From Rhodococcus sp. HM1 (GTDB lineage: Bacteria; Actinomycetota; Actinomycetes; Mycobacteriales; Mycobacteriaceae), in NCBI RefSeq assembly GCF_023218075.1, contig NZ_JALPTB010000042.1:1-59995 (forward strand): DNA of 59,995 bases, read 5' to 3'. This document shows, piece by piece, positions 1 to 8,265 of the stretch. The notes below the pieces were generated by a model. That model searched no databases. It was not told the origin of the DNA and saw only the letters and a program-made list of their open reading frames with translations. Every line of letters starts with the position of its first letter. Position 1 is the stretch's first letter. Made by a program: the position numbers and the translations under genes.

Positions 1-953
1 CACCACCCCTGCCCGCGACCGCGGAGGAACTCGCCGCCCGGATCGCGCCCGCCGTCGTCACGATCACCGCCACCGACGGGTGGACGGGGATGGCGGGAAC
101 CGGGATCGTCCTGACCTCCGACGGCCTCGTGCTCACCAACCATCACGTCGTCAGCGGCGCCGACGAGATCACCGCCTTCAGCGCCGCGACCGGCCTGTCC
201 TACGACGTCGCCGTCAACGGCTACGACCGCGTCCACGACGTCGCGGTCGTGCAGCTCGGCAGCGCCCGGGATCTGCCGGTCGCGACGCTCGCCGACGCCG
301 AGGCGCCCCGGGTGGGTTCCGCCGTCACCGCGTTCGGCAACGCCGACGGCGGTGGGGTCGTCGTCGCTACTCCCGGCACGATCGTCGCAACCGGGCGCAA
401 TGTGCTCGTGCGAGACTCGGCCGACGGGTCGCGGCACCGGCTGACCGGGATGCTGCAGTCGGACGTGGCGATCCGGCCCGGCGATTCCGGCGGTCCGCTC
501 GTCGACGCGTTCGGCGCCGTCGTGGGAGTGAACACTGCGGGCGCGATCGCGGAGGATCCCGCCGAGACCCCCGTCGCCCCGGAGGCCTACGCGGTGCCGA
601 TCTCCGCTGCGATGCGGATCGTCGAGCAGATCCGCGCGGGCACCGGCGGCGGCACCGTGCACGTGGGCCCGACTCCTCTGCTCGGAGTCAGGGTCACCAC
701 CGTCCGCGAAGACGGCGAGAACCGCGGCGCGGAGGTGCTGTGGGTGTCGTTCGACTCACCGGCCGAGGTCGCCGGGCTCGACATCGGCGACATCATCACC
801 TCGTTCGACGGCAAGCCCGTCGCCTCCAACGGCGACCTCGAAACCCTCCTGATGGCGCGACGCCCGGGCGACACCGTCGAGATCGGCTGGCGCGACAAGA
901 CCGGTGCCGCGCAGACCGCGACGCTGACCGTCGAATCCGGTCCCCCGCGCTGA
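1..953 (+). CDS. HtrA/DegP-like trypsin-fold serine protease with PDZ domain (5' truncated)
   Basis: The gene enters from the left edge; the open frame runs from base 3 without a stop and the first ATG at 90 lies inside the protease domain, so the true start and any membrane anchor are outside the window. The visible 316 residues contain the S1C triad: His in LTNHHVV, Asp in VHDVAVVQL and Ser in GDSGGPLVD. A PDZ domain follows in the last about 100 residues (LLGVRV, then AEVAGLDIGDIITSFDG). The family degrades misfolded envelope proteins and in actinobacteria is usually membrane-anchored with the protease outside. All catalytic residues are present, so it is likely active. Its upstream neighbours cannot be seen. 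Confidence 0.9.
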   Translation, partial: PPLPATAEELAARIAPAVVTITATDGWTGMAGTGIVLTSDGLVLTNHHVVSGADEITAFSAATGLSYDVAVNGYDRVHDVAVVQLGSARDLPVATLADAEAPRVGSAVTAFGNADGGGVVVATPGTIVATGRNVLVRDSADGSRHRLTGMLQSDVAIRPGDSGGPLVDAFGAVVGVNTAGAIAEDPAETPVAPEAYAVPISAAMRIVEQIRAGTGGGTVHVGPTPLLGVRVTTVREDGENRGAEVLWVSFDSPAEVAGLDIGDIITSFDGKPVASNGDLETLLMARRPGDTVEIGWRDKTGAAQTATLTVESGPPR

Positions 954-1032
954 CGCCCCGGCCGAGTGCGCAGATCTTGTTGTGTCCCACCGAAAATCGC
1001 GACAGGTTCTGCACGCTCGGCGGCCGCGGCGC

Positions 1033-1536
1033 TCAGCGCAGCCGGTGCGTCGTCTGCCCGTGCGGGTGTTTCGCGAACACGAGGACCTTGCGCGGGTCGA
1101 CCCGGAACACCTCCGCGCCGAATCCCTCGCCGCCGAATCCTCCGTCGACGACCTCGAAGCGCCACTGCTCTCCGTACTTGGCGAGGTAGGCGTCCGCCAG
1201 CGTCTGCAATTGCGCGGGATCGGTGATCCGGTGGGCGTCGCCTTCGACCACCACGTCGGCGCCGTCGGCCCACGTGTTCGTGCCCGTCGTCACCGCGACC
1301 TGCGTCTCGTGCTGCAGGTTGCGGGCCTTCTGCTCGCCCGGACCCGTGCAGAACCAGAACGCGCCGTCGCGCCAGAGCCCGATCAGCGGGGTGACGTGCG
1401 GTCCCCCTCCGCGCCCGGTGGTGCTCAGCCAGTACAGTTCCGCGTCCGTGAGCAGGCGCTCGGTGTCGCTCCACGCCATCGGCTGCGCGTCCGGATCACC
1501 GAACCGTGTGTCGATCGTCGTCACCGGTGTGCCCAT
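1033..1536 (-). CDS. Pyridoxamine 5'-phosphate oxidase-fold (FMN/F420-type split barrel) protein
   Basis: A 167-residue protein with the split-barrel pattern: STTGRGGGPHVTPLIGLW early, then FWFCTGPGEQKARNLQ and VAVTTGTN, and a C-terminal FRVDPRKVLVFAKHP motif common in actinobacterial PNPOx-like proteins. Such proteins bind FMN, F420 or haem and reduce or sequester small molecules; the substrate cannot be told from sequence. The ATG at 1536 is chosen because a GGGAGG ribosome site sits just upstream; a longer in-frame extension to 1659 would run into the region upstream of the divergent ABC-F gene. It is not PdxH itself, which lies at 38704-39408. Confidence 0.8.
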   Translation of the reverse strand: MGTPVTTIDTRFGDPDAQPMAWSDTERLLTDAELYWLSTTGRGGGPHVTPLIGLWRDGAFWFCTGPGEQKARNLQHETQVAVTTGTNTWADGADVVVEGDAHRITDPAQLQTLADAYLAKYGEQWRFEVVDGGFGGEGFGAEVFRVDPRKVLVFAKHPHGQTTHRLR

Positions 1537-1646
1537 GCCGGCCTCCCTCGTTTCGCCGATTGTCCACCGATACCGACCTCGCCGACCGCCGAAACTCAGC
1601 ATCCCCGGGTGACGGACCCGTACACCCGGGGCGGGATAATCGCCCG

Positions 1647-3284
1647 GTGAGCGCAACACTACGAATCGACGGGCTGTCCGCGTCCCGCGGCGAACGGACC
1701 CTGTTCAGCGGACTGGACCTGACGGTCGCTCCCGGCGACGTGATCGGCCTGGTCGGCGCGAACGGCGCCGGTAAGTCGACACTGCTCACGACGCTCGCCG
1801 GCGTCGGTACCGCCGACGTGAGCGGCACGATCACCCTCAGCCCGCCCGACGCGACCGTCGGCTATCTCGCCCAGGAACCCGAGCGCATCGCCGGGGAGAC
1901 GATCCTCGGGTTCCTCGAACGACGGACCGGTGTCGCCGAGGCCGAACGCGTGATGAACGCCGCGGCGGAGGCGCTCGGCGAATCCGACGTCGACGACTAC
2001 ACCCCGGCGCTCGAACGGTGGCTCGCGCTCGGTGGCGCCGACCTGGCCGAACGCGCCGAGAAGACCGTCGCCGACCTGGGCCTCGACGTCGGGCTCGACG
2101 CCCCGATGACCGGTCTGTCCGGCGGGCAGGCGGCCCGGGCCGGGCTCGCGGCGCTGCTGCTGTCACGCTACGACGTGCTGCTGCTCGACGAACCGACCAA
2201 CGACCTCGATCTGGCCGGGCTCGAACAACTGGAGCGGTTCGTCGCCGAGACCCGCACCGCGCTCGTGGTGGTCAGCCACGACCGCGAGTTCCTGGCGCGG
2301 ACCGTCACCGGCATCGTCGAGCTGGACCTGGCGCAGCAGCAGATCGCCGTGTACGACGGCGGATACGAGGCGTACCTCGTCGAGCGGGAGGTCGCGCGAC
2401 GGCACGCGCGCGAGGCCTACGAGGAGTTCGCCGACACCAAGCAGCAGCTCGAGGATCGCGCTCGGATGCAACGCAATTGGCTCGAGCACGGGGTCCGCAA
2501 CGCGCGCCGCAAGTCGAAGGACAACGACAAGATCGGCAGGAAGTTCCGCGCCGAGGCCACCGAGAAGCAGGCGGCGAAGGCTCGCCAGACGCAGCGCCGC
2601 ATCGAACGGCTCGACGTCGTCGAGGAGCCCCGCAAGGAATGGGAACTGCGGATGTCGATCGCGGCCGCACCCCGCAGCGGCGCGGTCGTGGCGACCCTGA
2701 ACGGCGCCGAGATTCGCCGTGGCGCTTTCCGTTTCGGCCCCGTGACCACCCAGGTCGACTGGGGTGACCGCATCCTGGTGACCGGACCCAACGGCGCCGG
2801 GAAGACGACGCTGCTCGGCCTGCTCCTCGGCACGTTGACTCCCGATGCCGGCAGCGTGTCGCTCGGCTCCGGCGTCGAGATCGGTGAGATCGACCAGGCG
2901 CGCGGGCTGTTCGAGGGTGACGAGCCGCTCGTCGAGGCGTTCGGTGCGCAGATACCCGACTGGCCCGACGCGGATGTGCGGACCCTGCTCGCGAAGTTCG
3001 GGTTGAAGGGCCACCACGTGCTGCGGCCGGCGTCGTCGCTGTCCCCCGGCGAACGCACCCGCGCCGGACTCGCGCTGCTGCAGGCGCGCGGGGTGAACCT
3101 GCTGGTGCTCGACGAACCGACGAACCACCTGGACCTTCCGGCGATCGAGCAGCTCGAACAGGCCATCGACAGTTTCGAGGGCACGCTGCTGCTCGTCACA
3201 CACGACCGCCGGATGCTCGACACCACCCGCAGCACCCGACGGTGGCGCCTCGACGACGGGAAGCTGACCGAGGAGAACGCATGA
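1647..3284 (+). CDS. ABC-F family ATP-binding protein
   Basis: A 545-residue protein with two ABC ATPase domains and no membrane segment, the hallmark of ABC-F proteins that bind the ribosome. Domain 1 has Walker A GANGAGKST (residues 37-45), signature LSGGQAARAG and Walker B VLLLDEPTNDLDL. Domain 2 has GPNGAGKTT (about residue 380), signature LSPGERTRAG and LLVLDEPTNHLDL. The linker between them (about residues 245-325) is rich in Arg and Lys. ABC-F members act in translation control or in protection from ribosome-targeting drugs; which applies here cannot be decided. The GTG at 1647 begins just before the first domain. The stop overlaps the ATG of the S4 protein (ATGA at 3281-3284), so the two are probably co-translated, and both may act on the ribosome. 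Confidence 0.9.
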   Translation: MSATLRIDGLSASRGERTLFSGLDLTVAPGDVIGLVGANGAGKSTLLTTLAGVGTADVSGTITLSPPDATVGYLAQEPERIAGETILGFLERRTGVAEAERVMNAAAEALGESDVDDYTPALERWLALGGADLAERAEKTVADLGLDVGLDAPMTGLSGGQAARAGLAALLLSRYDVLLLDEPTNDLDLAGLEQLERFVAETRTALVVVSHDREFLARTVTGIVELDLAQQQIAVYDGGYEAYLVEREVARRHAREAYEEFADTKQQLEDRARMQRNWLEHGVRNARRKSKDNDKIGRKFRAEATEKQAAKARQTQRRIERLDVVEEPRKEWELRMSIAAAPRSGAVVATLNGAEIRRGAFRFGPVTTQVDWGDRILVTGPNGAGKTTLLGLLLGTLTPDAGSVSLGSGVEIGEIDQARGLFEGDEPLVEAFGAQIPDWPDADVRTLLAKFGLKGHHVLRPASSLSPGERTRAGLALLQARGVNLLVLDEPTNHLDLPAIEQLEQAIDSFEGTLLLVTHDRRMLDTTRSTRRWRLDDGKLTEENA

Positions 3285-3655
3285 GTGGCAGTGTCCGGGT
3301 CGACAGCTGGACGTGGTCGGTGCGACTGTTCAAGACCCGCTCGGCTGCCGCGGCGGCGTGCCGGGCCGGGCACGTGCGCGTCGACGGGATGACCGCGAAG
3401 CCGTCGACACCGGTGACGATCGGCGCGGAGGTCCGGGTCCGCGCCCACGGGCTCGAAAAGATCGTCGAGGTCACCCAATTGGTGAACAAGCGGGTCGGCG
3501 CCCCCATCGCGGCGACCGCCTATCTCGACCACAGTCCTCCGCCGCCGCCGAAGGAGATCCTCGCGTCGCTCCCCCGCCGCGACCGCGGTGCCGGCCGGCC
3601 GACGAAGAAGGAACGTCGAGAGCTGGACCGGATCCGCGGGTTCAACGAGGACTGA
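3281..3655 (+). CDS. S4 domain RNA-binding protein (Hsp15-like)
   Basis: A 124-residue basic protein. An S4 RNA-binding domain occupies roughly residues 4-70 (VDSWTWSVRLFKTRSAAAAA, then GHVRVDG and the V-x-V strand), followed by a Pro-rich stretch and a lysine/arginine-rich tail (GRPTKKERRELDRIRGF). This matches the Hsp15/YrfH/YlmH-like group that binds rRNA or stalled 50S subunits. The ATG at 3281 overlaps the stop of the ABC-F gene, so it should depend on ABC-F translation. The pairing with a ribosome-associated ABC-F supports a role in rescuing or protecting ribosomes, which is inference. Confidence 0.88.
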   Translation: MSGSVRVDSWTWSVRLFKTRSAAAAACRAGHVRVDGMTAKPSTPVTIGAEVRVRAHGLEKIVEVTQLVNKRVGAPIAATAYLDHSPPPPPKEILASLPRRDRGAGRPTKKERRELDRIRGFNED

Positions 3656-3667
3656 TCCGCCCGGCGG

Positions 3668-4243
3668 TCACCTCTGGGCGACGGCCGCGAGTGCGTGTTC
3701 CACGAAGGTGCGGAAGGCCCAGGCCAGGTCGTCCCGGGATCGGTGGGTTCCGCTCTCGTACCCGACGAGCATGTACATCGCGACGGTCGCCTGCCGTTCG
3801 GCCAGCGCACGGTCGCCGGTCGCGTCGAAGAAGGCCTCGGCGATGAACTGCCGACGTTCCTCGTCGGCCTCGATCTGGATCGCCCGGACGTCGGGGTCGT
3901 GGGCCGCCCACACGCGGATGGCCGCCTCGGTGTCGTGAGGCAGGTTGAGGGCGACGTCGATGAGGAATTGGAGCCGTTCGACCGGGTCGGCGACCTCTCG
4001 TGCATCGCCGATCAGGCGGTCGCTCTTGGTTTCGCGCCAGTAGTGGATGAGCGCGGACGTGTACTCACCCCAGTTGGGGAACGCGTGGTAGAACGAGCCG
4101 CTGGTGGCGCCGACCTCCTCGCACACCGTCGCGAGTTTCAGTCCGGCGTGACCCTGCCTGCCGAGCACGTCGAGTCCGGCCTCGAGATAGCGCAACTGAG
4201 CGCCGCGCGTGGGTACCTTCCTCTTTCCCCCGTCCGAAGCCAT
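3668..4243 (-). CDS. TetR/AcrR family transcriptional regulator
   Basis: A 191-residue protein with an N-terminal helix-turn-helix (residues about 12-58: YLEAGLDVLGRQGHAGLKLA, then VCEEVGATSGSFYHAFPNW) and a ligand-binding C-terminal helical domain. The ATG at 4243 is preferred over an upstream ATG at 4288 because GGAGGAG precedes it at normal spacing. It is divergent from the MpaB-type oxygenase gene across a 93-base gap, the usual arrangement for a TetR that represses its neighbour and itself; the ligand is unknown. It converges with the S4 gene with only 12 bases between the stops. Confidence 0.87.
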   Translation of the reverse strand: MASDGGKRKVPTRGAQLRYLEAGLDVLGRQGHAGLKLATVCEEVGATSGSFYHAFPNWGEYTSALIHYWRETKSDRLIGDAREVADPVERLQFLIDVALNLPHDTEAAIRVWAAHDPDVRAIQIEADEERRQFIAEAFFDATGDRALAERQATVAMYMLVGYESGTHRSRDDLAWAFRTFVEHALAAVAQR

Positions 4244-4273
4244 GTCTCCTCCGATCCGGCCACGTCCCTCGAT

Positions 4274-4289
4274 TGTGACCTCTTGCACA
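4274..4289. promoter_or_regulatory. Candidate CRP/GlxR-like box in the TetR-oxygenase intergenic region
   Basis: TGTGACCTCTTGCACA differs from the palindrome TGTGA-N6-TCACA by one base in the right half (GCACA). It lies in the middle of the 93-base divergent intergenic region, just beside an AT-rich run (AAAAATATAACC) unusual for this genome that probably holds the promoters. The match could be chance, and the site could equally be part of the TetR operator. Confidence 0.3.
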
Positions 4290-4336
4290 AAAATATAACC
4301 CTACTTACACTCCGACCGGGACGCGAAGGAGAAGCC

Positions 4337-5221
4337 GTGAGCAAACCCAACCGCAACGCCGGTCTCGACCCGGAGAGCCGATTCCACGAGATCTACCGCA
4401 ACCTGACCACCTACGAATTCCCGTGGGATTTCAACCAGGCCCTGAGCTTCGCGCTGTTCCGCACGTATGCGGTGCCGAGCATCGGGTCGCTGCTCGACGC
4501 GACCGGCGCGTTCACCGAGACCACCCAGAAGCGCTACGACGACACCTCGATCCTGCTCGAAGTCCCGCTCCTCCAGGGATTCGACAGCGCCGAGGGCAAG
4601 GCCGCGATCCGTCGCATCAACCAGATGCACCGCATGTACGACATTTCCAACGACGACTTCCGCTACGTGCTCTCCACGTTCGTGGTCGTCCCGCAGCGCT
4701 GGATCCAGGCCTACGGCTGGCGGCAGCTGACCGACGACGAACTGCTCGCGTCGGTCCGCTACTACCAGGCCCTCGGGCGTCACATGGGCATCAAGGACAT
4801 TCCGGCCACCTACGGTGAGTTCGAGACCCTCATGGACAGCTACGAGGCCGAGCACTTCGCGTTCGACGCCGGCGGTCGACGCGTCGCCGACGCCACGATG
4901 GACTTGCTCGCGTCGTTCTACCCGAGCTTCGCCAAACCGGCCGTCGAACTGTTCAGCCGCTGCCTCATGGACGAGCCGTTGCTCGCCGCGTTCCGCTACC
5001 CCGAGCCCGGAAGCCTGGCCCGGAAGCTCTCGGTCGGGGCGCTGCGTGGCCGTGCCCGGCTGCTCGCCGTCCTCCCGCCGCGACGCAAGCCGCAGTTCGT
5101 CCACGACATGCCCCGAATCCGCAGCTACCCCAACGGCTTCGACATCAACAGCATGGGCACCTTCACCCCCGGCTGCCCGGTTCCGCACACGGCGCCGGAG
5201 AAGTCCGCACCCCAGCAGTAG
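4337..5221 (+). CDS. MpaB-type/rubber oxygenase-like (DUF2236) protein
   Basis: A 294-residue protein of the oxygenase MpaB / latex-clearing-protein catalytic family. The diagnostic segment is IRRINQMHRMYDISNDDFRY near residues 91-110, where the His (H98) corresponds to the conserved histidine of the R-x(n)-M-H pattern that supplies an axial haem ligand in Lcp-type proteins; WIQAYGWRQL follows. No signal peptide is seen, so it is probably cytoplasmic. Members oxygenate varied hydrophobic substrates, but most are uncharacterised. The GTG at 4337 is preceded by GAAGGAG. A strong terminator follows at 5236, making it a single-gene transcript, likely under the divergent TetR. Confidence 0.8.
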   Translation: MSKPNRNAGLDPESRFHEIYRNLTTYEFPWDFNQALSFALFRTYAVPSIGSLLDATGAFTETTQKRYDDTSILLEVPLLQGFDSAEGKAAIRRINQMHRMYDISNDDFRYVLSTFVVVPQRWIQAYGWRQLTDDELLASVRYYQALGRHMGIKDIPATYGEFETLMDSYEAEHFAFDAGGRRVADATMDLLASFYPSFAKPAVELFSRCLMDEPLLAAFRYPEPGSLARKLSVGALRGRARLLAVLPPRRKPQFVHDMPRIRSYPNGFDINSMGTFTPGCPVPHTAPEKSAPQQ

Positions 5222-5235
5222 ACGTCTCGGGATCC

Positions 5236-5274
5236 GGCCCGCCGACCGTACGCGTCGGCGGGCCTCCCCTTTTT
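5236..5274 (+). terminator. Rho-independent terminator after the MpaB-type oxygenase
   Basis: A perfect 11-base stem (GGCCCGCCGAC with GTCGGCGGGCC, 5236-5246 and 5254-5264) with a 7-base loop is followed by TCCCCTTTTT. It is one of the few terminators in the window with a true T-tract. It isolates the oxygenase gene from the XRE operon. Confidence 0.85.
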
Positions 5275-5338
5275 CCGAGCGAATGTATCGCTCGACTCCT
5301 CAGATCGACTGAGCGTGCCACTCGCTCTGATGGCACGG

Positions 5339-5374
5339 TTGACAGATCGTTGGGTTTTCACAACACTTTGTTGT
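5339..5374 (+). promoter_or_regulatory. Promoter and palindromic operator of the XRE-ABC operon
   Basis: TTGACA at 5339-5344 matches the -35 consensus. After a 17-base spacer AACACT (5362-5367) could be a weak -10, which would put transcription start at about 5374-5375, on the A of the XRE start codon. No Shine-Dalgarno sequence is present, so the message may be leaderless. A perfect inverted repeat ACAACA-CTT-TGTTGT spans 5360-5374, overlaps the -10 and touches the ATG, as expected for an autoregulatory site. The promoter is predicted by eye only. Confidence 0.55.
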
Positions 5375-5650
5375 ATGAGCCCGGTACGCCGTGGGGAAAC
5401 CCTCCCCATCTACAACCGGATCCGCGTACTCCGCGCGGACCGCGGATTGAGCCGCAGCCAGCTCGCCGCATTGGTCGAGGTCAATCCCCAGACCATCGGC
5501 GCTCTCGAGCGCGGCGACCACTACCCCAGCCTCGACCTCGCGTTCCGCATCTGCGACGTGTTCGGCCTGCCCGTCGAGGCCGTGTTCTCGCGCACGGAGT
5601 TCGCGCCGCTGTCCGCCGGGCTGCACCGTCCCGCACCGAAGGAGGCTTGA
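5375..5650 (+). CDS. XRE-family (Cro/CI-type) helix-turn-helix regulator
   Basis: A 91-residue protein that is mostly one HTH_3 domain: YNRIRVLRADRGLSRSQLAA, then VNPQTIGALERGDHYPSLDL and FRICDVFGLPVEAVF. This small type often precedes ABC exporter operons and represses them. The start at 5375 follows directly on a palindrome and lacks a ribosome site (see the promoter entry). Its stop is 1 base before the next ATG, so it is the first gene of a four-gene operon with a membrane protein, an ATPase and a permease. Confidence 0.88.
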   Translation: MSPVRRGETLPIYNRIRVLRADRGLSRSQLAALVEVNPQTIGALERGDHYPSLDLAFRICDVFGLPVEAVFSRTEFAPLSAGLHRPAPKEA

Positions 5651-5651
5651 G

Positions 5652-6188
5652 ATGCCCGCGCAGAACCTGCTCGAGCGGTACGAGGCGCGTCGCACGCGCA
5701 GATTCCTCGACAACCAGGAACGGATGTCCGGGTGGCTCCCGACCTGGCGCACCCGAGCGCGTCGCCGGCTGCTCACCGTGATTCTCGCCGTCGTGCTGGC
5801 CTGCATGTTCGTCGCCACGACCGCGACCTATTTCGTTCCGCTCGCCGCACTCGCCTGGCTACCGCTGACACTCGTGTTCCTCGTGACCTGGACGTCCCTG
5901 CAGATCGTGTCGAGCCGGCTGTCCGACGCACCCCGGCACGCGCTCGACGAACGGGAGATCTCCGAACGCAACAGCGCCCGGTCGATCGGGCTCGGTGTCG
6001 CTCAGGTGCTCGTGATGATTCCCATCCTGGCACTACTGCTCGGATCGACCACGGACAGCGTCGACCACCAGGATCTGGCCTACGCCGCAGGAGGTTTCAC
6101 TCTGGCCTCGATCCTGTTCGCCGGCTGCCTGCCCGCGATGATCCTGGCCTGGATCCGCCCCGACGACGACCCGGAGGACCATCTGTGA
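5652..6188 (+). CDS. Four-helix membrane protein of the XRE-ABC operon
   Basis: A 178-residue protein with about four hydrophobic segments (residues about 42-60, 65-85, 112-133 and 145-167). The N-terminus is basic and the C-terminus acidic (RPDDDPEDHL). No catalytic motif is visible and I do not recognise a named family. Proteins of this kind accompany XRE regulators and ABC-2 transporters in actinobacteria. Its last codons overlap the GTG of the ATPase gene (GTGA at 6185-6188), suggesting coupled translation and possibly an accessory subunit of the transporter. Confidence 0.75.
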   Translation: MPAQNLLERYEARRTRRFLDNQERMSGWLPTWRTRARRRLLTVILAVVLACMFVATTATYFVPLAALAWLPLTLVFLVTWTSLQIVSSRLSDAPRHALDEREISERNSARSIGLGVAQVLVMIPILALLLGSTTDSVDHQDLAYAAGGFTLASILFAGCLPAMILAWIRPDDDPEDHL

Positions 6189-7075
6189 CCTTGACGCTGA
6201 GCCACCTGACCAAACGCTACGGCGACATCGTCGCCCTCGACGACCTGAGCTTCGAGGTCCGGCCCGGCGAACTGTTCGGGTTCGTCGGCAGCAACGGCGC
6301 CGGCAAGACCACCACCATGCGCATCACGCTGGGCGTGCTCGCCGCGGACTCGGGTGAGGTGCTGCTCGACGGCAGGCCGGTCGATCTCGACGTGCGCCGC
6401 ACCATCGGCTACATGCCGGAGGAACGCGGACTGTATCCCAAGATGAAAGTGGGACAACAGCTGTCGTATCTCGCTCAGCTGCACGGCCTGTCCCGTTCCG
6501 ACGCGGACGGCGCGGTGCGCCGGTGGACGGAACGCCTGGGCATCGCCGAACGTCTCGGCGACACCGTCGATTCGCTCTCCCTCGGCAATCAGCAGCGCGT
6601 CCAGCTGGCCGCCGCGCTCGTGCACGACCCGACGGTTCTCGTGCTCGACGAACCCTTCTCGGGCCTCGACCCCGTCGCCGTGGACGTCATGAGCGAGGTG
6701 CTCATGGAGAAGGCGAACAGCGGTGTTCCCGTGGTTTTTTCGAGTCACCAGCTCGATCTCGTCCAGCGCCTGTGCCACCGCGTCGGCATCATCGCGAAGG
6801 GCCGGATGCGTGCCGTCGGCACCGTCGACGAACTGCGCTCCGGCGGCGACGCCCGCCTCGTCGTGCACGCACCGCAGGCACCGCCCGGCTGGGCGGACGG
6901 ACTGCCCGGCGTCGGCACCGTCGAGCACACGGACGGCCGGACCGTGCTGTCCGTCGCACCCGGGGTCGACGACCAGCAGATCCTGAAGACCGCACTCGAA
7001 ACCGGGCCCGTGCACGAATTCTCGCTGCACCGACCGTCGTTGGCCGATCTGTTCCGGGAGGTGGTGTCCGCATGA
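6185..7075 (+). CDS. ABC transporter ATP-binding protein (NatA/ABC-2 type)
   Basis: A 296-residue ATPase with Walker A GSNGAGKTT, Q-loop region GYMPEERGLYPKM, signature LSLGNQQRVQLAAAL, Walker B VLVLDEPFSGLDP and the switch His in FSSHQLD. The EERGLYP motif is typical of NatA-like exporters for sodium or drugs. A C-terminal extension of about 80 residues follows the core. The GTG at 6185 overlaps the previous stop, and the gene overlaps the permease ATG at 7072 (ATGA). With the permease it would form a homodimeric exporter; the substrate is unknown. Confidence 0.92.
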   Translation: MTLTLSHLTKRYGDIVALDDLSFEVRPGELFGFVGSNGAGKTTTMRITLGVLAADSGEVLLDGRPVDLDVRRTIGYMPEERGLYPKMKVGQQLSYLAQLHGLSRSDADGAVRRWTERLGIAERLGDTVDSLSLGNQQRVQLAAALVHDPTVLVLDEPFSGLDPVAVDVMSEVLMEKANSGVPVVFSSHQLDLVQRLCHRVGIIAKGRMRAVGTVDELRSGGDARLVVHAPQAPPGWADGLPGVGTVEHTDGRTVLSVAPGVDDQQILKTALETGPVHEFSLHRPSLADLFREVVSA

Positions 7076-8265
7076 GCGCCCCGTTGACCACGACACGTGC
7101 GATCGGGCTCGTCGCGCGACGCGAGTTCGTCACTCAGGTTCGGAAGAAGAGCTTCGTCGTCAGCAACGCGATCGTGCTCGTCGCGATCGTGGTGGGCATC
7201 GTCGCGATGTCGATCTTCGGCGGATCCGACGACGACCGGCCCACCGTCGGTGTCGTCGCCGCGCCGCAGCTGAGCGCAGCACTCGGCGCGATCGGCGACG
7301 CCACCGGCATGCCGCTGGAGATCTCCGAAGTACCGGACGGCGATACGGGTCGCGCACAGGTCTCCGCGGGCGAACTCGACGTCGTGCTGATCCCCCGCGA
7401 GCCCGCGGGCGTCACCGCCGTCACCGAATCGAATATCGACGCCGGGCTGAAGACCGTTCTCGATGCCGCGGTCGCGCAGGACGCGCAGTCGGCGGCACTG
7501 ACCGAACGCGGAGTCGATCCCGCCGAGATCGCCGACGCCACCGCGCGATCGACCGTCGTCGTCGAAGCGATCGACCCGCCCGATCCGGAGCAGGGTCAGC
7601 GAGTCGTCCTGTCGATCGTCGCCGTGGTGTTGCTGTACATGCAGATCCTGATGTTCGGCATGTACGTCGCCATGGGGGTCGTCGAGGAGAAGTCCTCGCG
7701 CGTCGTCGAACTGCTCCTGTCGACGCTGCGCCCGCTGCAGTTGTTGTGGGGCAAGATCATCGGCATCGGTGCCGTCGGCCTGCTGCAGCTCGCCGCGTAC
7801 GGCCTCGTGGGTGTCGGAGCCGCCCTGGCCACCGACACCCTCACCATCACCGGCACCGCACTCGGGGTGTTCGCGAGCACACTCGGCTGGTTCGTCCTCG
7901 GATTCGCGTTCTTCGCGGTGCTCTACGCCGCCGCCGGGTCGATGGTGTCGCGGCAGGAGGATGTCAACTCCACCTCCGGTCCGTTGATGATGATCATCCT
8001 CGCGATGTTCTTCGCCGCGTTCTCGTCCGTCGACGATCCCGACGCCACGTGGAGCACGGTACTGAGCTGGATTCCGCCGTTCTCGGCGATCCTCATGCCG
8101 CTGCGGATCGCGGCCGGCGTCGCATCACCGTTCCAGATCGTCGGCACGATCGTGCTCATGATCGTGGTCACCGCGCTCCTCGCTGTCGTGGCGGCGAAGA
8201 TCTACCAGCGTTCGATCCTGCGGATCGGCCGCACGGTCACGTGGAAGGAAGCTCTCGGGCGGTGA
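7072..8265 (+). CDS. ABC-2 type permease (NatB-like)
   Basis: A 397-residue membrane subunit. One helix lies near residues 28-46, a large extracytoplasmic domain spans about 50-180 (DDRPTVGVVAAPQ, FGGSDDD), and five helices follow. The segment MYVAMGVVEEKSSRVVELLL is the conserved ABC2_membrane_3 signature between helices, typical of NatB/YhaP permeases. It forms an exporter with the preceding ATPase. Its last 141 bases are read on the opposite strand by the 3' end of the carboxymuconolactone decarboxylase-like gene, an unusual convergent overlap; the permease C-terminus (RIGRTVTWKEALGR) looks normal for the family. Confidence 0.9.
   Translation: MSAPLTTTRAIGLVARREFVTQVRKKSFVVSNAIVLVAIVVGIVAMSIFGGSDDDRPTVGVVAAPQLSAALGAIGDATGMPLEISEVPDGDTGRAQVSAGELDVVLIPREPAGVTAVTESNIDAGLKTVLDAAVAQDAQSAALTERGVDPAEIADATARSTVVVEAIDPPDPEQGQRVVLSIVAVVLLYMQILMFGMYVAMGVVEEKSSRVVELLLSTLRPLQLLWGKIIGIGAVGLLQLAAYGLVGVGAALATDTLTITGTALGVFASTLGWFVLGFAFFAVLYAAAGSMVSRQEDVNSTSGPLMMIILAMFFAAFSSVDDPDATWSTVLSWIPPFSAILMPLRIAAGVASPFQIVGTIVLMIVVTALLAVVAAKIYQRSILRIGRTVTWKEALGR

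Noticed and set aside
1033-1536. Calling the first PNPOx-like protein PdxH
   Set aside because: It lacks the E-[FHPL]-W-x(5)-R-L-H-x-R signature, which is present in the gene at 38704-39408.
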